Source of the DNA: Xanthobacteraceae bacterium
GTDB taxonomy: Bacteria; Pseudomonadota; Alphaproteobacteria; Rhizobiales; Xanthobacteraceae
Assembly (NCBI GenBank): GCA_019746135.1
Contig: JAIESI010000032.1
Span: forward strand, 32,838-96,837
Length of the DNA: 64,000 bases
Direction of reading: 5' to 3'
Shown: in pieces, positions 18,793 to 28,185 of the stretch
Layout: each line of letters opens with the position of its first letter
Position numbering within the stretch: position 1 is the stretch's first letter
Translations under genes and position numbers: made by a program
The notes under the pieces: generated by a model
What the model saw: only the letters and a program-made list of their open reading frames with translations
Database searches by the model: none
Told to the model about the DNA's origin: nothing

Positions 18793-19824
18793 TCAGCGGA
18801 TCGCGTGGATATCCGGTGAGGCGATCCGGATCGGCTTGGCGCGCCGGTCTGCCGCCGCAGCGGCCATGATCGGCTTCGCCCGCGGCGGTTCCTCAAGCTG
18901 GCACAGCTCGTCCGCGGATCGGTCCTGCAGCCGCAGCCCGTCGAGGCTGAGGCTCGCCAGCGCCGCCGCCTGCACCGGCGCGCTTTGCAGCGACCTGGTG
19001 CTCCGCGAGTTGAGCTTCCAGTCTGCAGCCGCCGTCACCGTCGCCGGCCGTGTCGGGGTCGTGTGCTGCACATGGACGATACGGAAGCCGTTCGCCTTGA
19101 GCTCCTTGAGCAGGATCGGCAACGCATCCACCGTGCGCTGGTGGATATCGTGCAGGAGCAGGATGCCTTTGCCCTTGCCCTCCAGCCGCCGGACCGCGCG
19201 CTTGGCGACCTCGCGGGCGCTGAGCCGGAGCCAGTCGTCGGCCGGCGCGTCCGCGCCCCACACCATCAGGCCGCGCGAGGCGGCATAGGCCTCGACCGGC
19301 GCGCTATGGCCAAAGCCGGGAAAGCGAAAGAACGGCGCGACCTTCTGTGCGTCGCCGAGCGCCGCCGCGGTCGCGGCAATTCCGCCATCGACCTGCGCCT
19401 TGGCTTCCGCAAGCCCCAGCATCCGGAAGTGGAGCGGATGGCTCAGGCTGTGGGTGCCGACGGTGTGGCCGTCCTCATGGACGCGCCGCACCAGTTCCGG
19501 ATTGGCCCGCGCCATGACGCCGACGATGAAATAGGTCGCCTTCACGCACTCGGCGGCCAGGATGTCGAGAATCTTGTCGGTGTAGGGTGGCAGCGGACCG
19601 TCGTCGAAGGTGAGCACCACTTCCTTGTCGACAAGCGGCAGCGTCTCCGCATAGTTCATCGTGCCGATCTTCCGGTGCTCGGTGGGATCGACCACAATCG
19701 TGCGGCTGGTGCCGATCGCGTTTGGATTGCCCGGGCAATTGGCGGCGAAGGCGGGGACAACAAGACTGCTGAGCGCAAAGGCCGCTAGGCCTGTGCGCGC
19801 GAATCGGCAAAGTCTGATTCTCAT
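18793..19824 (-). CDS. Exported polysaccharide deacetylase (NodB domain)
   Basis: The 343-residue precursor has a signal peptide (cleaved near AFAANC). Its NodB homology domain has the TFDDGP motif (D74-D75) and metal-binding H125-xxx-H129 (HSLSHP), followed by FRFPGFGHS and LLHDIH motifs 3 and 5. This family-4 carbohydrate esterase removes N-acetyl or O-acetyl groups from a polymer such as peptidoglycan or an exopolysaccharide. The last 90 residues are low-complexity (ATVTAAADWK, AQALASLSLDGLRLQ-like) and are not part of the domain. It is divergent from the unknown gene at 19883. Confidence 0.88.
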   Translation of the reverse strand: MRIRLCRFARTGLAAFALSSLVVPAFAANCPGNPNAIGTSRTIVVDPTEHRKIGTMNYAETLPLVDKEVVLTFDDGPLPPYTDKILDILAAECVKATYFIVGVMARANPELVRRVHEDGHTVGTHSLSHPLHFRMLGLAEAKAQVDGGIAATAAALGDAQKVAPFFRFPGFGHSAPVEAYAASRGLMVWGADAPADDWLRLSAREVAKRAVRRLEGKGKGILLLHDIHQRTVDALPILLKELKANGFRIVHVQHTTPTRPATVTAAADWKLNSRSTRSLQSAPVQAAALASLSLDGLRLQDRSADELCQLEEPPRAKPIMAAAAADRRAKPIRIASPDIHAIR

Positions 19825-19882
19825 GAATGATTCTTATGGCACTCAAGATATTGCGATGGCATCGCCGTGCCTCTGAATTCAC

Positions 19883-20569
19883 ATGCATATTGAGTCGCAC
19901 CCTCCTCGGTCGGGTCTGCCAGCCGTCCGGTTCACGCCGTCGGAGCGGCGCCTGATTCGCAGGCTGCGCACGCCCTTGGCCGTGCAGCGCTATCTCAACA
20001 GGTTGCCGTACAACACCGAGACCAAGGGCGACACGCTGCGCAGCTTCCGGCAGGTGGTGCGCAGGAAAACGGCACACTGCCTGGAGGCTGCGCTGTTCAC
20101 TGCCTGCGTGCTGGACCAGCACGGCTATTCGCCGCTGGTGATGGGCCTCGAATCGATCGACGGCCTCGACCACGTGATCTTCGTCTACAAGCACCGCGGC
20201 CGCTGGGGTGCGGTGGCGCGCTCGCGCGATCCGGGCCTGCATGGTCGCAAGCCGGTGTTTCGTTCGCCGCGCGCGCTCGCCGAGAGCTATTTCGATCCGT
20301 ACATCGACCACAGCGGCCTGATCACCCGCTATTCGGTGGTGCACTTGCGCATCATGGGCCAGTACGACTGGCGGCTGTCGAAGCGGAACGTGTGGGCGGT
20401 CGAGCGGATGCTGTTCACGGTGCCGCACTGGCGGCTCAGGCGGCGCTCACGCAAGCACGTGCGGCGCGAGCGCGAGAAGTACCGGGCGTATCTGGAAAAG
20501 CACAAGAAGAAGCCGGTCTACTATCGCGGCCGGGAAAAGTGGACGGAAATCCCCAAACACTTCTTGTGA
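19883..20569 (+). CDS. Unknown protein with transglutaminase-like Cys-His-Asp arrangement
   Basis: I do not recognise a named family for this 228-residue protein. The central part looks like a papain or transglutaminase-type core: C66 in KTAHCLEAALFTACVL at the start of a helix, H97 in LDHVIFVYKHRGRWGAV on a strand, and D116 (SRDPGLHGR) about 19 residues later, the classic order and spacing. The C-terminal 60 residues are extremely basic (RLRRRSRKHVRREREKYR), suggesting nucleic-acid or membrane contact. It has no signal peptide. It is divergent from the deacetylase gene with 58 bases between. Function is an inference from residue pattern only. Confidence 0.7.
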   Translation: MHIESHPPRSGLPAVRFTPSERRLIRRLRTPLAVQRYLNRLPYNTETKGDTLRSFRQVVRRKTAHCLEAALFTACVLDQHGYSPLVMGLESIDGLDHVIFVYKHRGRWGAVARSRDPGLHGRKPVFRSPRALAESYFDPYIDHSGLITRYSVVHLRIMGQYDWRLSKRNVWAVERMLFTVPHWRLRRRSRKHVRREREKYRAYLEKHKKKPVYYRGREKWTEIPKHFL

Positions 20570-20582
20570 TTTAAACGCGAAC

Positions 20583-20773
20583 TCTCCGCGGGTCGTTCCG
20601 CGGCGCCGCGCAAGCGGCGAACCCGGAATCCATACTCCGCAGCCGTGGTTATGGATTCCGGGTTCGCGAGCTTCCGCCTTCGCGCTCGCGCGCTTCGGCG
20701 GACTCCAAGCCCGCCGTAGCTCGCGTAGCGAGCGGAGGCGGGTCGTTCGCGCCCCGGAATGCCTCGCGGAGAG
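20583..20773. repeat. Dispersed palindromic intergenic repeat, copy 2
   Basis: A perfect 18-bp inverted repeat (GCGAACCCGGAATCCATA at 20617-20634, complement at 20650-20667) is followed by the arm CTCGCGTAGCGAGCGGAGGCGGG shared with copy 1. It occupies the space between two convergent genes, where it can serve as a two-way terminator. Confidence 0.75.
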
Positions 20774-20789
20774 GGCGGCGAAACCCAGC

Positions 20790-21608
20790 TCACATGATCG
20801 CGTATTCGGAATTCTTCCGGTCCGTCACCAGCATGCAGCCGGGATAATGCGTGATGCAGAACTCCGGCTTCACCGTCGCCACCACCGACTGCGGCGTCAC
20901 CCCGCAGGCCCAGAACACCGGGATCTCGCCGGGATTGATCTGCGGCGGGTCGCCGTACTCGGGCTTCATGATGTCCTTGATGCCGATCGACTCCGGCATG
21001 CCGATATGCACCGGCGCGCCATGCACGGCGGGAAAGCGCGTGGTGATCTGGATCGCGCGGATCGCGTCGGCAGGCTTGAGCGGCCGCATCGACACCACCA
21101 GCGGGCCGTGAAACGGTCCGGCCGCCGTGGTCTCGATGCTGGTGCGGTACATCGGCACGGTGGTGCTGTTGGTGATATGGCGCAGCTCGATGCCGTCCTG
21201 CATCAGCGCGTCTTCGAACGAGAACGAGCAGCCGAGCGCGAAGATGACGAGATCGTCGCGCCAGTGCTTCATCAGGTCGGTCGGCTCGTCGATCAGCTCG
21301 CCGTTGCGGAACACCTTGTAGCGGCAGAGATCGGTGCGGATGTCGAGGTCCGCGCCGAGGGAAGGCAGATGCGGATCGCCCGGCGCGCCCGCGGCCAGCA
21401 CCGGGCAGGGCTTCGGATTGAGCTGGCAGAATCGCATGAAGTCCGAAGCAACCTTGGCCGGCAGGATCGCGAGATTGCCCTGGACGTAGCCTGGCGCCAT
21501 GCCCGAGGTCGGCCCGGTCCATTCGCCGTTGCGGATGGCGAGGCGTGCGTCGAGGCCGGTCTGCGGAATGACCGGCTGGTTGGATTTCGTGGCGGGCATG
21601 GCGGGCAT
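20790..21608 (-). CDS. DUF1445 / D-glutamate cyclase-like putative hydro-lyase
   Basis: The 272-residue protein matches the DUF1445 family (annotated as putative hydro-lyase or D-glutamate cyclase-like), with the core segments [24 protein letters not shown] and [13 protein letters not shown] and the C-terminal [14 protein letters not shown]. The catalytic mechanism is not well described. The start is ATG at 21608 (MPAMPATK) after the family's usual N-terminus; the track adds 15 residues, and a third ATG is at 21599. It is divergent from a Liv-type transporter operon, and a link with transported amino or keto acids is a reasonable guess. Confidence 0.8.
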   Translation of the reverse strand: MPAMPATKSNQPVIPQTGLDARLAIRNGEWTGPTSGMAPGYVQGNLAILPAKVASDFMRFCQLNPKPCPVLAAGAPGDPHLPSLGADLDIRTDLCRYKVFRNGELIDEPTDLMKHWRDDLVIFALGCSFSFEDALMQDGIELRHITNSTTVPMYRTSIETTAAGPFHGPLVVSMRPLKPADAIRAIQITTRFPAVHGAPVHIGMPESIGIKDIMKPEYGDPPQINPGEIPVFWACGVTPQSVVATVKPEFCITHYPGCMLVTDRKNSEYAIM

Positions 21609-21836
21609 GCGTTGTTCCTGTGTTGGGGTGGCTCGGGCCTGACGATGCGACAAACCGGCGCTGCCGCTCTAAGCCTCATCATAGCATCGCCCTTCTGCGA
21701 TGAAACCGGTTGAAACTCCACGCAGGATCGCGTTTGCTGCAGGCCAAGAAAAACAGATCTCCATGGCGCGTCGCCATGAGCAGGTCGCAGGTTGGGATTG
21801 TTCCGGCGTCGATCCGGTCAGGGAGGACTTGCACTG

Positions 21837-23141
21837 ATGAAGAGCGTTCCATGGATAATTGCGGGTGCCGCAGGGCTGGCGTTGGCATCCGCAGGCGCGG
21901 CATTCGCGCAGCAGGCTGCCGCGCCCGCGCCGGTCAAGCTCGGCGTCGTATCGTTTCTCAGCGGTCCGGCCGCGAGCCCATTCGGCGTTCCGGGCCGCAA
22001 CGGTGCGGAAATCCTCATCGAAGCGCTCAACTCCGGCAAGGCGCCGGCCCCATACAACACCGTGGGCTTCGGCGGCGCCAAGATCGATATCAAATGGGTC
22101 GATGAGGCGGGCTCCACGGCCCAGGTCGTCACCGAATTCCGCAACCTCGTGCAGCGCGATCAGGTCGATGCGGTCGTCGGCTACATCTCGTCGGGAAGCT
22201 GCCTTGCGGTCACGCCGGTCGCCGACGAGCTGAAGGCGCTTACGGTCTATTTCGACTGCGGCACGCCGCGCGTGTTCGAAGAGAAGCCGCGGCAATATGT
22301 GTTCCGCCCGCCGTCACACGCGACGATGGATAACACCGCGGCCGCGCGCTACCTGCTTTCGAAGAAGAAGGACATCGCGCTGTTCTCGGGCATCAACCAG
22401 AACTACGCCTGGGGCCAGGATTCGTGGAAGGACTTCGTCGCCGCGATGGCCGTGCTGGCGCCCAAGGCCAAGGTCGACAAGGAGCTGTTCCCGAAGCTGT
22501 TCCAGGGCGAGTACGGCGCGGAAATCTCCACGCTGCTCACGTCGAAGTCGCAGGCGCTGCATTCGAGCTTCTGGGATGGCGACCAGGAAAGCTTCATCAT
22601 CCAGAGCGGCGCGCGCGGCCTTGCCAAGCGCATGCCCTATGTCGGCACCACGGTTGAATCGGCGATCTGGCGCCTGAAGGACAAGATCCCGGACGGCACC
22701 ATCGTCGGCGCGCGCGGCCCGCACGGACCTCTTGCCCCCGATACGCCGTTGGCCAAGTGGTTCAAGGACATCTACATCGATCGCTACGGCACGCCGCCGA
22801 CCTATCCGTCCTACCAGATGGCCATCGCGGTTCTCGGCCTGAAGGTGGCATGGGAAAAAGCGCAAGGCACCAAGGGCGGCAGCAGGCCTGGCACCGACGA
22901 AGTCGCCAAGGCCTTCAAGGGCATCGAGTACGAGAGCCCCTCCGGCCGCGTGAAGATGGCGCTCGGTGGCGGGCACCAGGGCATCCAGGACACGGCCTAC
23001 GGCACCTATCGCTACAACAAGCAGAAGCAGACGCCGGAAGTCGTCGACATCGTCCGCTACCCGGCGGAGTGCGTGAACCCGCCCTCCGACAAGACCGCGG
23101 AGGAGTGGATCAAGGCCGGAATGCCCGGCGCCAAATGCTGA
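21837..23141 (+). CDS. Liv-type ABC transporter periplasmic binding protein (system A)
   Basis: The 434-residue precursor has a signal peptide (cleaved near AFAQQA). Its type I periplasmic-binding fold is that of branched-chain amino acid and amide receptors (VKLGVVSFLSGPAASPFG, DQVDAVVGYISSG, QNYAWGQDSWKDF). The GGAGGA ribosome site lies before ATG 21837. The longer track ORF starts in upstream sequence. It heads an operon with two permeases and two ATPases. The name Liv reflects family only; many such systems import aromatic or aliphatic acids, and the ligand cannot be read here. Confidence 0.9.
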   Translation: MKSVPWIIAGAAGLALASAGAAFAQQAAAPAPVKLGVVSFLSGPAASPFGVPGRNGAEILIEALNSGKAPAPYNTVGFGGAKIDIKWVDEAGSTAQVVTEFRNLVQRDQVDAVVGYISSGSCLAVTPVADELKALTVYFDCGTPRVFEEKPRQYVFRPPSHATMDNTAAARYLLSKKKDIALFSGINQNYAWGQDSWKDFVAAMAVLAPKAKVDKELFPKLFQGEYGAEISTLLTSKSQALHSSFWDGDQESFIIQSGARGLAKRMPYVGTTVESAIWRLKDKIPDGTIVGARGPHGPLAPDTPLAKWFKDIYIDRYGTPPTYPSYQMAIAVLGLKVAWEKAQGTKGGSRPGTDEVAKAFKGIEYESPSGRVKMALGGGHQGIQDTAYGTYRYNKQKQTPEVVDIVRYPAECVNPPSDKTAEEWIKAGMPGAKC

Positions 23142-23256
23142 CGATGTGCTGACGACGACCGTCTGAGCACCACGTGCTGAACATTCTGCTCTGAACGATT
23201 GCGGCGGGGGCCATCCCGGTCCCCGCCGTTCCTTTCGGTAACCCGCAGGTCGAAAC

Positions 23257-24153
23257 GTGCTCACCGCCTTCGCCATCCTGACCGATGGTCTGGTCTACGC
23301 GGCCTACCTGTTCCTGGTCGCCGTCGGCCTCACGCTGATCTTCGGCGTGATGAAAATCCTCAACGTGACGCACGGCTCGTTCTACGCCTTCGGCGCCTAC
23401 GGCGCGGCGACCGCGGCGGGCATCTGGTACGAGCGGGGCCTGCCCGACGCGGGCGGCTTCCTGTTCATGGTCGCGCTGGCCATGCTGATCGGGCTTGTGA
23501 TCGGCATCGTGCTGGAGCGCGGCATTCTCCGGCTGGTCTACGGCCGCGACGAGGTCGTGGTCGTGCTCGTCACCTACGCCGTGTTCCTCATTCTCGAGGA
23601 TGTCATCGTCCTGGTGTGGGGCGCACAATCCTATTCTGCCTATCAGCCGATGGTCGCGGCGGGCTCGATCGACATCGGCGACCTGACATTGTCGAACTAC
23701 GACATCGGCCTTGTGGTGCTTGCGGCAGCACTCGCCGCGCTCGGTTACTGGGCGCTGAAATACACGCGCTACGGACGGCTTCTCACCGTCGTGATCTTCG
23801 ACCGCGAAACCGCGGCCGCCTATGGCGTCAACGTGAAGGTCATCTTCACCGTGACGTTCGTCATCGGCGCGATGCTTGGCGCGCTCGGCGGCGCGGTGAT
23901 GGCGCCGAAGATTTCGGTGACGCTCGGCATCGGTGTCGAGGTGATCGTCATCGCCTTCGCGGTGGTGGCGATCGGCGGCATGGGTTCGATCGAGGGCGCG
24001 CTGATCGGCGCCCTGATCGTCGGCATCACCCGCGCCGCCGCGGTGCATCTCGTGCCGCAGCTCGAGCTGTTCGTGATCTACGCCGTGATGGCGCTGGTTC
24101 TGGGCTTCCGTCCTTACGGCCTGTTCAGCCAGGCCCAGCCGCGAAAGATATGA
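23257..24153 (+). CDS. Liv-type ABC transporter permease, LivH-like (system A)
   Basis: The 298-residue integral membrane protein has about eight hydrophobic segments and the LivH-type pattern VGLTLIFGVMKILNVTHGSFYAFGAYGA and VIAIGGMGSIEGALIGALIVG-like loops near the C-terminus. It starts with GTG at 23257 (MLTAFAILTDG), giving the usual LivH N-terminus. It pairs with the LivM-like protein to form the membrane channel. Its stop overlaps the next ATG (ATGA), indicating translational coupling. Confidence 0.9.
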   Translation: MLTAFAILTDGLVYAAYLFLVAVGLTLIFGVMKILNVTHGSFYAFGAYGAATAAGIWYERGLPDAGGFLFMVALAMLIGLVIGIVLERGILRLVYGRDEVVVVLVTYAVFLILEDVIVLVWGAQSYSAYQPMVAAGSIDIGDLTLSNYDIGLVVLAAALAALGYWALKYTRYGRLLTVVIFDRETAAAYGVNVKVIFTVTFVIGAMLGALGGAVMAPKISVTLGIGVEVIVIAFAVVAIGGMGSIEGALIGALIVGITRAAAVHLVPQLELFVIYAVMALVLGFRPYGLFSQAQPRKI

Positions 24154-25100
24154 CCATGCGCGCCGGATCGACGCTGTTCGGAGCCCTGGCCTTTGTCGCG
24201 ATCGCCGCAGTTGCGCCATGGCTGCCGCCCTGGCTCGTGTCGCTGGCCACCATTGCGTTTGCCAATGCGCTGGTGGTGCTCGGGTTGATCATTCTGTGGC
24301 GCACGGGGCTCGTGCCGTTCGGACAGGCGCTGTTCTACGCGGTCGGCGCCTATGCGGTGGCCCTGATCGGGCGCTACACGCCGATCCGCGACGTGTTCGT
24401 CGTGGTGCTGGCAGGCGCCGTCTGTGCCGGCGTGGTCGCCTACATCGTCGGATTTCTGCTCGCGCGCTATCGCGAGATCTTCTTCGCGATGCTGAGCCTG
24501 GCGATGTCGATGATCCTCTACGGCATCCTGGTGAAGACCGAGACGCTCGGCTCGACCGACGGATTTCACGTGGAGGCCGGCACGTTTCTCGGCTATCGCC
24601 CGGACGGGCAGGGGCGCAACCTCGCGATCTACTGGCTGGTGCTGGGCTTCTGTGCCGTCGCCGCGTGGGTGGTGGCGCGCTACTTCCGCTCGGTCGCCGG
24701 CTCGCTGTGCAATCCGATCCGCGACAACGAGATCCGCGTCGAGTTCCTCGGCATCTCGGTGGACCGGCTGATCCATCTCAAGCTCGTCGTTTCCGGGGTG
24801 CTCGCGGGGATCGGCGGCGCGCTTGCGGCGCTGGCCGTGCAGCACGTCGATCCGGCGATGGCTTACTGGACCACGTCGGGCGGATTCGTGTTTGTGACGA
24901 TCCTCGCCGGCGCGGGCTCGGTTGCGGCGGCGTTCGTCGGCTCGCTGGTGTTCGAACTGGTCCGCTCGGTCGCGGTCACGCTGGTGCCCGGCGAATGGCA
25001 GATGATCCTCGGTACGGTGCTGCTGCTGACCATCCTGTTCCTGCCGGAGGGCCTGGGCTCGCTCGTCTCCAGGTTCCGTCGCAAGGGCACGGCGCCATGA
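24150..25100 (+). CDS. Liv-type ABC transporter permease, LivM-like (system A)
   Basis: The 316-residue membrane protein has the LivM pattern: GLVPFGQALFYAVGAYAVAL, then the cytoplasmic coupling segment CNPIRDNEIRVEFLGISVDR, and the C-terminal LFLPEGLGSL. The ATG at 24150 overlaps the LivH stop by four bases. The 633-residue track ORF is not a fusion: its first half is an out-of-frame reading of the LivH gene. It is followed after 10 bases by the ATPase gene. Confidence 0.9.
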   Translation: MTMRAGSTLFGALAFVAIAAVAPWLPPWLVSLATIAFANALVVLGLIILWRTGLVPFGQALFYAVGAYAVALIGRYTPIRDVFVVVLAGAVCAGVVAYIVGFLLARYREIFFAMLSLAMSMILYGILVKTETLGSTDGFHVEAGTFLGYRPDGQGRNLAIYWLVLGFCAVAAWVVARYFRSVAGSLCNPIRDNEIRVEFLGISVDRLIHLKLVVSGVLAGIGGALAALAVQHVDPAMAYWTTSGGFVFVTILAGAGSVAAAFVGSLVFELVRSVAVTLVPGEWQMILGTVLLLTILFLPEGLGSLVSRFRRKGTAP

Positions 25101-25110
25101 GAGCCGCACC

Positions 25111-25905
25111 ATGAGCGATATTCTCACCGTCAAGGACCTGGAGAAGACGTTCGGCGCGGTGGTCGCGGCCCGCGACATCTCCGTGTCGGTGCCGGCGCAT
25201 CAGACCGTCGGGATCATCGGCGCGAACGGCGCAGGCAAGACCACCTTCGTCAACATGATCACCGGGCATCTGGCGCCGTCGAAGGGCTCGATCCGGTTCG
25301 AGGGCAAGGACATCACCGGGCTGCCGTCGCGTCAGATCACCCGGCTCGGCATCTCGCGCTCGTTCCAGGTCGCGCAGGTGTTTCCCACCATGACCGTGAT
25401 CGAGAACATGCGGATCGCGGCCGCCATTGCCCGCGGCCGCGACAGCATGCTCGACCGCCTGCTGACGCCGCTCGATGCGGCGGAGACCGCATCCGAGACC
25501 GACGCCGCGCTCGAACTGTTCCAGATCGCTCGCTACCGCGATGCTCGGGCCGCCACCTTGCCGCAGGGCGTCCGCAAGCTGCTCGACATCGCTATGGCGA
25601 TCGCCGGCGCGCCTCGCCTTCTTCTGCTGGACGAGCCGACCAGCGGCATTTCCATCGAGGAAAAGTTCGACCTGATGGAAGTGGTGATGTCGGCGCTGAA
25701 GACGCGAAAGATCACCGTGCTGTTCGTCGAGCATGACATGGACATCGTCGGCCGCTTTGCCGATCGCGTGCTGGCCTTCTACGACGGCACCGTGATCGCC
25801 GACGAGAAGCCCGAGGCGGTGCTGGCCAACCCGCAAGTGCAGACGCTGATCAGCGGCACCCAGCGGGCGCACCTGGGGGCGAACTCGGGGGCCGTCGATG
25901 TTTAA
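25111..25905 (+). CDS. Liv-type ABC transporter ATPase, LivG-like (system A)
   Basis: The 264-residue ATPase has Walker A (GANGAGKTT), a divergent signature region (LPQGVRKLLDIAMAIA instead of canonical LSGGQ), Walker B (LLLLDEPTSGIS) and the switch His (VEHDMDIV). The altered signature is typical of LivG relatives, where LSxG varies. It powers import together with the LivF-like partner whose start overlaps its last eight bases. Confidence 0.9.
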   Translation: MSDILTVKDLEKTFGAVVAARDISVSVPAHQTVGIIGANGAGKTTFVNMITGHLAPSKGSIRFEGKDITGLPSRQITRLGISRSFQVAQVFPTMTVIENMRIAAAIARGRDSMLDRLLTPLDAAETASETDAALELFQIARYRDARAATLPQGVRKLLDIAMAIAGAPRLLLLDEPTSGISIEEKFDLMEVVMSALKTRKITVLFVEHDMDIVGRFADRVLAFYDGTVIADEKPEAVLANPQVQTLISGTQRAHLGANSGAVDV

Positions 25906-26539
25906 CGTGTCCGACCTCAACGTCTCGATCGGCCCGGTGCCGATCATCCGCAACGTCTCGCTGGCGATGGAAGAGGGTGAAATGTGCGGCCTGATCGGCC
26001 GCAACGGAGCGGGCAAGACCACGCTGATGCGCGCCCTGATGGGCGCATTGCCGGCATCCGGCACGGCGTCGCTCGGCGACGTCGAGCTTCTGGCGCGGCC
26101 GGGCCATGAGCGCGTGCACCACGGCATCGGCTACATGCCGGAGGATCGCCGGCTGGTGCCGCAGTTCACCGTCGAGGAGAACATCCGGCTGCCGACCTGG
26201 ACCACGAAGGCCGACGGCGTCGAGGAGCGGCTCGCCTGGATATTCACCATCATGCCCGAGGTCGAGAAATTCCGCGCCCGCCGCGCGCTGGAATTGTCCG
26301 GCGGTCAGCAGAAGATGGTGGCGCTGGCGCGCGCGTTGATGGCGGGCCGCCGCATCCTTCTGCTCGATGAGCCGTTCGAAGGCCTCGCGCCCGCGCTGGC
26401 CCGCCGCCTTGGCGAGGTGATGGCCAACCTCAAGAGCCAGGGCGTGTCGGTGCTGATCGCGGAATCGAACGAGGTGCACGTCGCCGACCTGCTTTCGCGC
26501 GCCTTCCGCATCGAGCGCGGCGCGGTGGCGGCCGTCTGA
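25898..26539 (+). CDS. Liv-type ABC transporter ATPase, LivF-like (system A)
   Basis: The 213-residue ATPase has Walker A (GRNGAGKTT), GYMPEDR, the signature LSGGQQKMVALARAL and Walker B (LLLLDEPFEGLAP). It is about 20 residues shorter than most LivF proteins: the H-loop region reads IAESNEVHV, lacking the usual switch histidine. The start overlaps the LivG stop by eight bases, and it is the last gene of the system A operon. Confidence 0.88.
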   Translation: MFNVSDLNVSIGPVPIIRNVSLAMEEGEMCGLIGRNGAGKTTLMRALMGALPASGTASLGDVELLARPGHERVHHGIGYMPEDRRLVPQFTVEENIRLPTWTTKADGVEERLAWIFTIMPEVEKFRARRALELSGGQQKMVALARALMAGRRILLLDEPFEGLAPALARRLGEVMANLKSQGVSVLIAESNEVHVADLLSRAFRIERGAVAAV

Positions 26540-26856
26540 GCGCGCCGCACGCCCGGGGGAGCGAGCGGTCGCTTTTGCCGCATTTTTCTGCATCGGCGGG
26601 CCGTTGGCAGCCTTGAAAATTGGTGGCAGTCTATCCCCGCAAAGGACGCTGATGGCGGACGCGGTGGTGCGCGGTTCGTAGGGGGCATCAGAGGAGTTCT
26701 TGAGAGCCGCACCGCTCTTTATTTGTTATTTGCTATCGGACAGACCCTTCAAGCGAGCAGCAGCCGGTTCAACGGCGGCGCGGGAGTTCGGGATTCGCCG
26801 GACCGCTCGTGGCGATGACCGTAATCCCTTCGGGCGGACCAGAGAGGGGATGCATC
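26540..26856. other. Intergenic region between Liv systems A and B
   Basis: About 317 bases. It has a short AT-rich patch (TCTTTATTTGTTATTTGCTATC near 26715-26740) that could be part of the promoter for system B. I found no ORF, RNA gene or convincing operator. Confidence 0.4.
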
Positions 26857-28173
26857 ATGGCTGACGACGCTCGGGAGCAACATAGACGGGACCAAGATAA
26901 ACGTAGCCAGGACTTCTGGTATCGCGGCAAGGTGACCCGCCGCCGCGTGATCGGTTACGGCGTATCGGCCGGCGCGCTCGGCGCGACCATGCTGGTGCCG
27001 GCGCCGTGGCAGGCGGCGTTCGGCCAGGCCAAGCCCTACAAGATCGGCTCGGAGCAGCCGCTGTCCGGGGCGGGCGCGGCGGGCGGCAAGACCGCGCTGG
27101 TCGGGCTGCAGATGGCGGTCGACCGCATCAACAGGATGGGCGGCATCAACGGCCGGCCGGTCGAGATCGTCGTCGCCGACGACGAGTCCAAGCCCGACGT
27201 CGGCCGCCGCAAGGTCGAGAAGCTCCTGGTCGAGGACAAGGTCGACGCCCATGTCGGCGGCTTCCTGTCCAACATCTGCCTCGCCTGCATGCCGGTGTTC
27301 GAGGAGCACAAGGTGCTCAACATGATCAGCGTGTGCCTCGACACCACGCTGACCACCACCAAGTGCAACAAGTACAGCTTCCGTCCCTATGACTACGCGC
27401 CGTCGCAGGCGGTGGCGTTCGCGCCGACGCTGACCAAGATGGGCAAGCGGTGGCACATCGCCTATGCCGACTACTCCTGGGGCCAGTCCACCAAGGACGC
27501 CTACGTGGAGCAGATCAAGAAGGCGGGCGGCGAGATCGCCGGCATGACGGGCATTCCGCTCGGCACCGCCGACATGACGCCGTTCCTCTCGAAGATCACC
27601 GGGAATTTCGACGGCCTGTTGGGCATCTTCTTCGGCAAGGACGGCGTGACGATCGGCAATCAGGCGTTCGATCTCGGCCTCACCAGGAAGTACAAGTGGG
27701 CGGGCGACGGCGCGATCGCCGAGTCCACCAATATCCCGGCGCTCGGCAACAAGATCGAGGGCTTCATCGGCATCAATCGCTATGTGCCGACGCTGGAAGC
27801 CCCGCTCGACACGCCGGCGCACAAGAGGTTCTGGGACGACGCCAAGGCGCGGCTGTCCAGGATCGACTCCTCGAACCCGGATCCCGACCGCTACGTGCAA
27901 TCGAACTATGAGGCGATGAACGCCTTGAAGATCGGTATGGAGAGCTCCAAGTTCCGCGGCCGCGAGGACACCGACAAGCTGATCGCCGCGCTCGAGGGGC
28001 TCGAGATGAAGGAGGGCGACGACTTCCCGCAGGGCGACAAGACGCTCCGCAAGGAAGACCACCAGGCGTTCCTGCGCCAGTTCATCTTCGAGATGAAGGG
28101 CGGCAAGCCGAAGATCCTCGAGGTCGTGAACAAGGACAAGACGATCTTCCCGCCAGCCTGCAAGTTCGCCTAA
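26857..28173 (+). CDS. Liv-type ABC transporter periplasmic binding protein (system B), Tat exported
   Basis: The 438-residue precursor has a long charged N-terminus (about 25 residues) before a twin-arginine motif (TRRRVIGYG) and hydrophobic stretch, so it is probably exported folded by the Tat system. The mature part is a type I receptor (KIGSEQPLSGAGAAGGKTALVGLQMAVDRIN, WHIAYADYSWGQ). The ATG at 26857 matches this signal; the track adds 16 residues. Tat export of a binding protein suggests a bound cofactor or fast folding. It heads an operon with gene order receptor, LivG, LivF, LivH, LivM. Confidence 0.88.
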   Translation: MADDAREQHRRDQDKRSQDFWYRGKVTRRRVIGYGVSAGALGATMLVPAPWQAAFGQAKPYKIGSEQPLSGAGAAGGKTALVGLQMAVDRINRMGGINGRPVEIVVADDESKPDVGRRKVEKLLVEDKVDAHVGGFLSNICLACMPVFEEHKVLNMISVCLDTTLTTTKCNKYSFRPYDYAPSQAVAFAPTLTKMGKRWHIAYADYSWGQSTKDAYVEQIKKAGGEIAGMTGIPLGTADMTPFLSKITGNFDGLLGIFFGKDGVTIGNQAFDLGLTRKYKWAGDGAIAESTNIPALGNKIEGFIGINRYVPTLEAPLDTPAHKRFWDDAKARLSRIDSSNPDPDRYVQSNYEAMNALKIGMESSKFRGREDTDKLIAALEGLEMKEGDDFPQGDKTLRKEDHQAFLRQFIFEMKGGKPKILEVVNKDKTIFPPACKFA

Positions 28174-28185
28174 GTGCAGGCCTAA

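Noticed and set aside
23199-25100. 633-residue ORF resembling a fusion of two permeases
   Set aside because: Only the part from 24150 is LivM-like; the rest is the wrong frame of the LivH gene, which has its own clear ORF at 23257.
26600-26650. Possible sigma-54 promoter (TTGGCAG...) before Liv system B
   Set aside because: The required GC at the -12 position is absent at the correct spacing.
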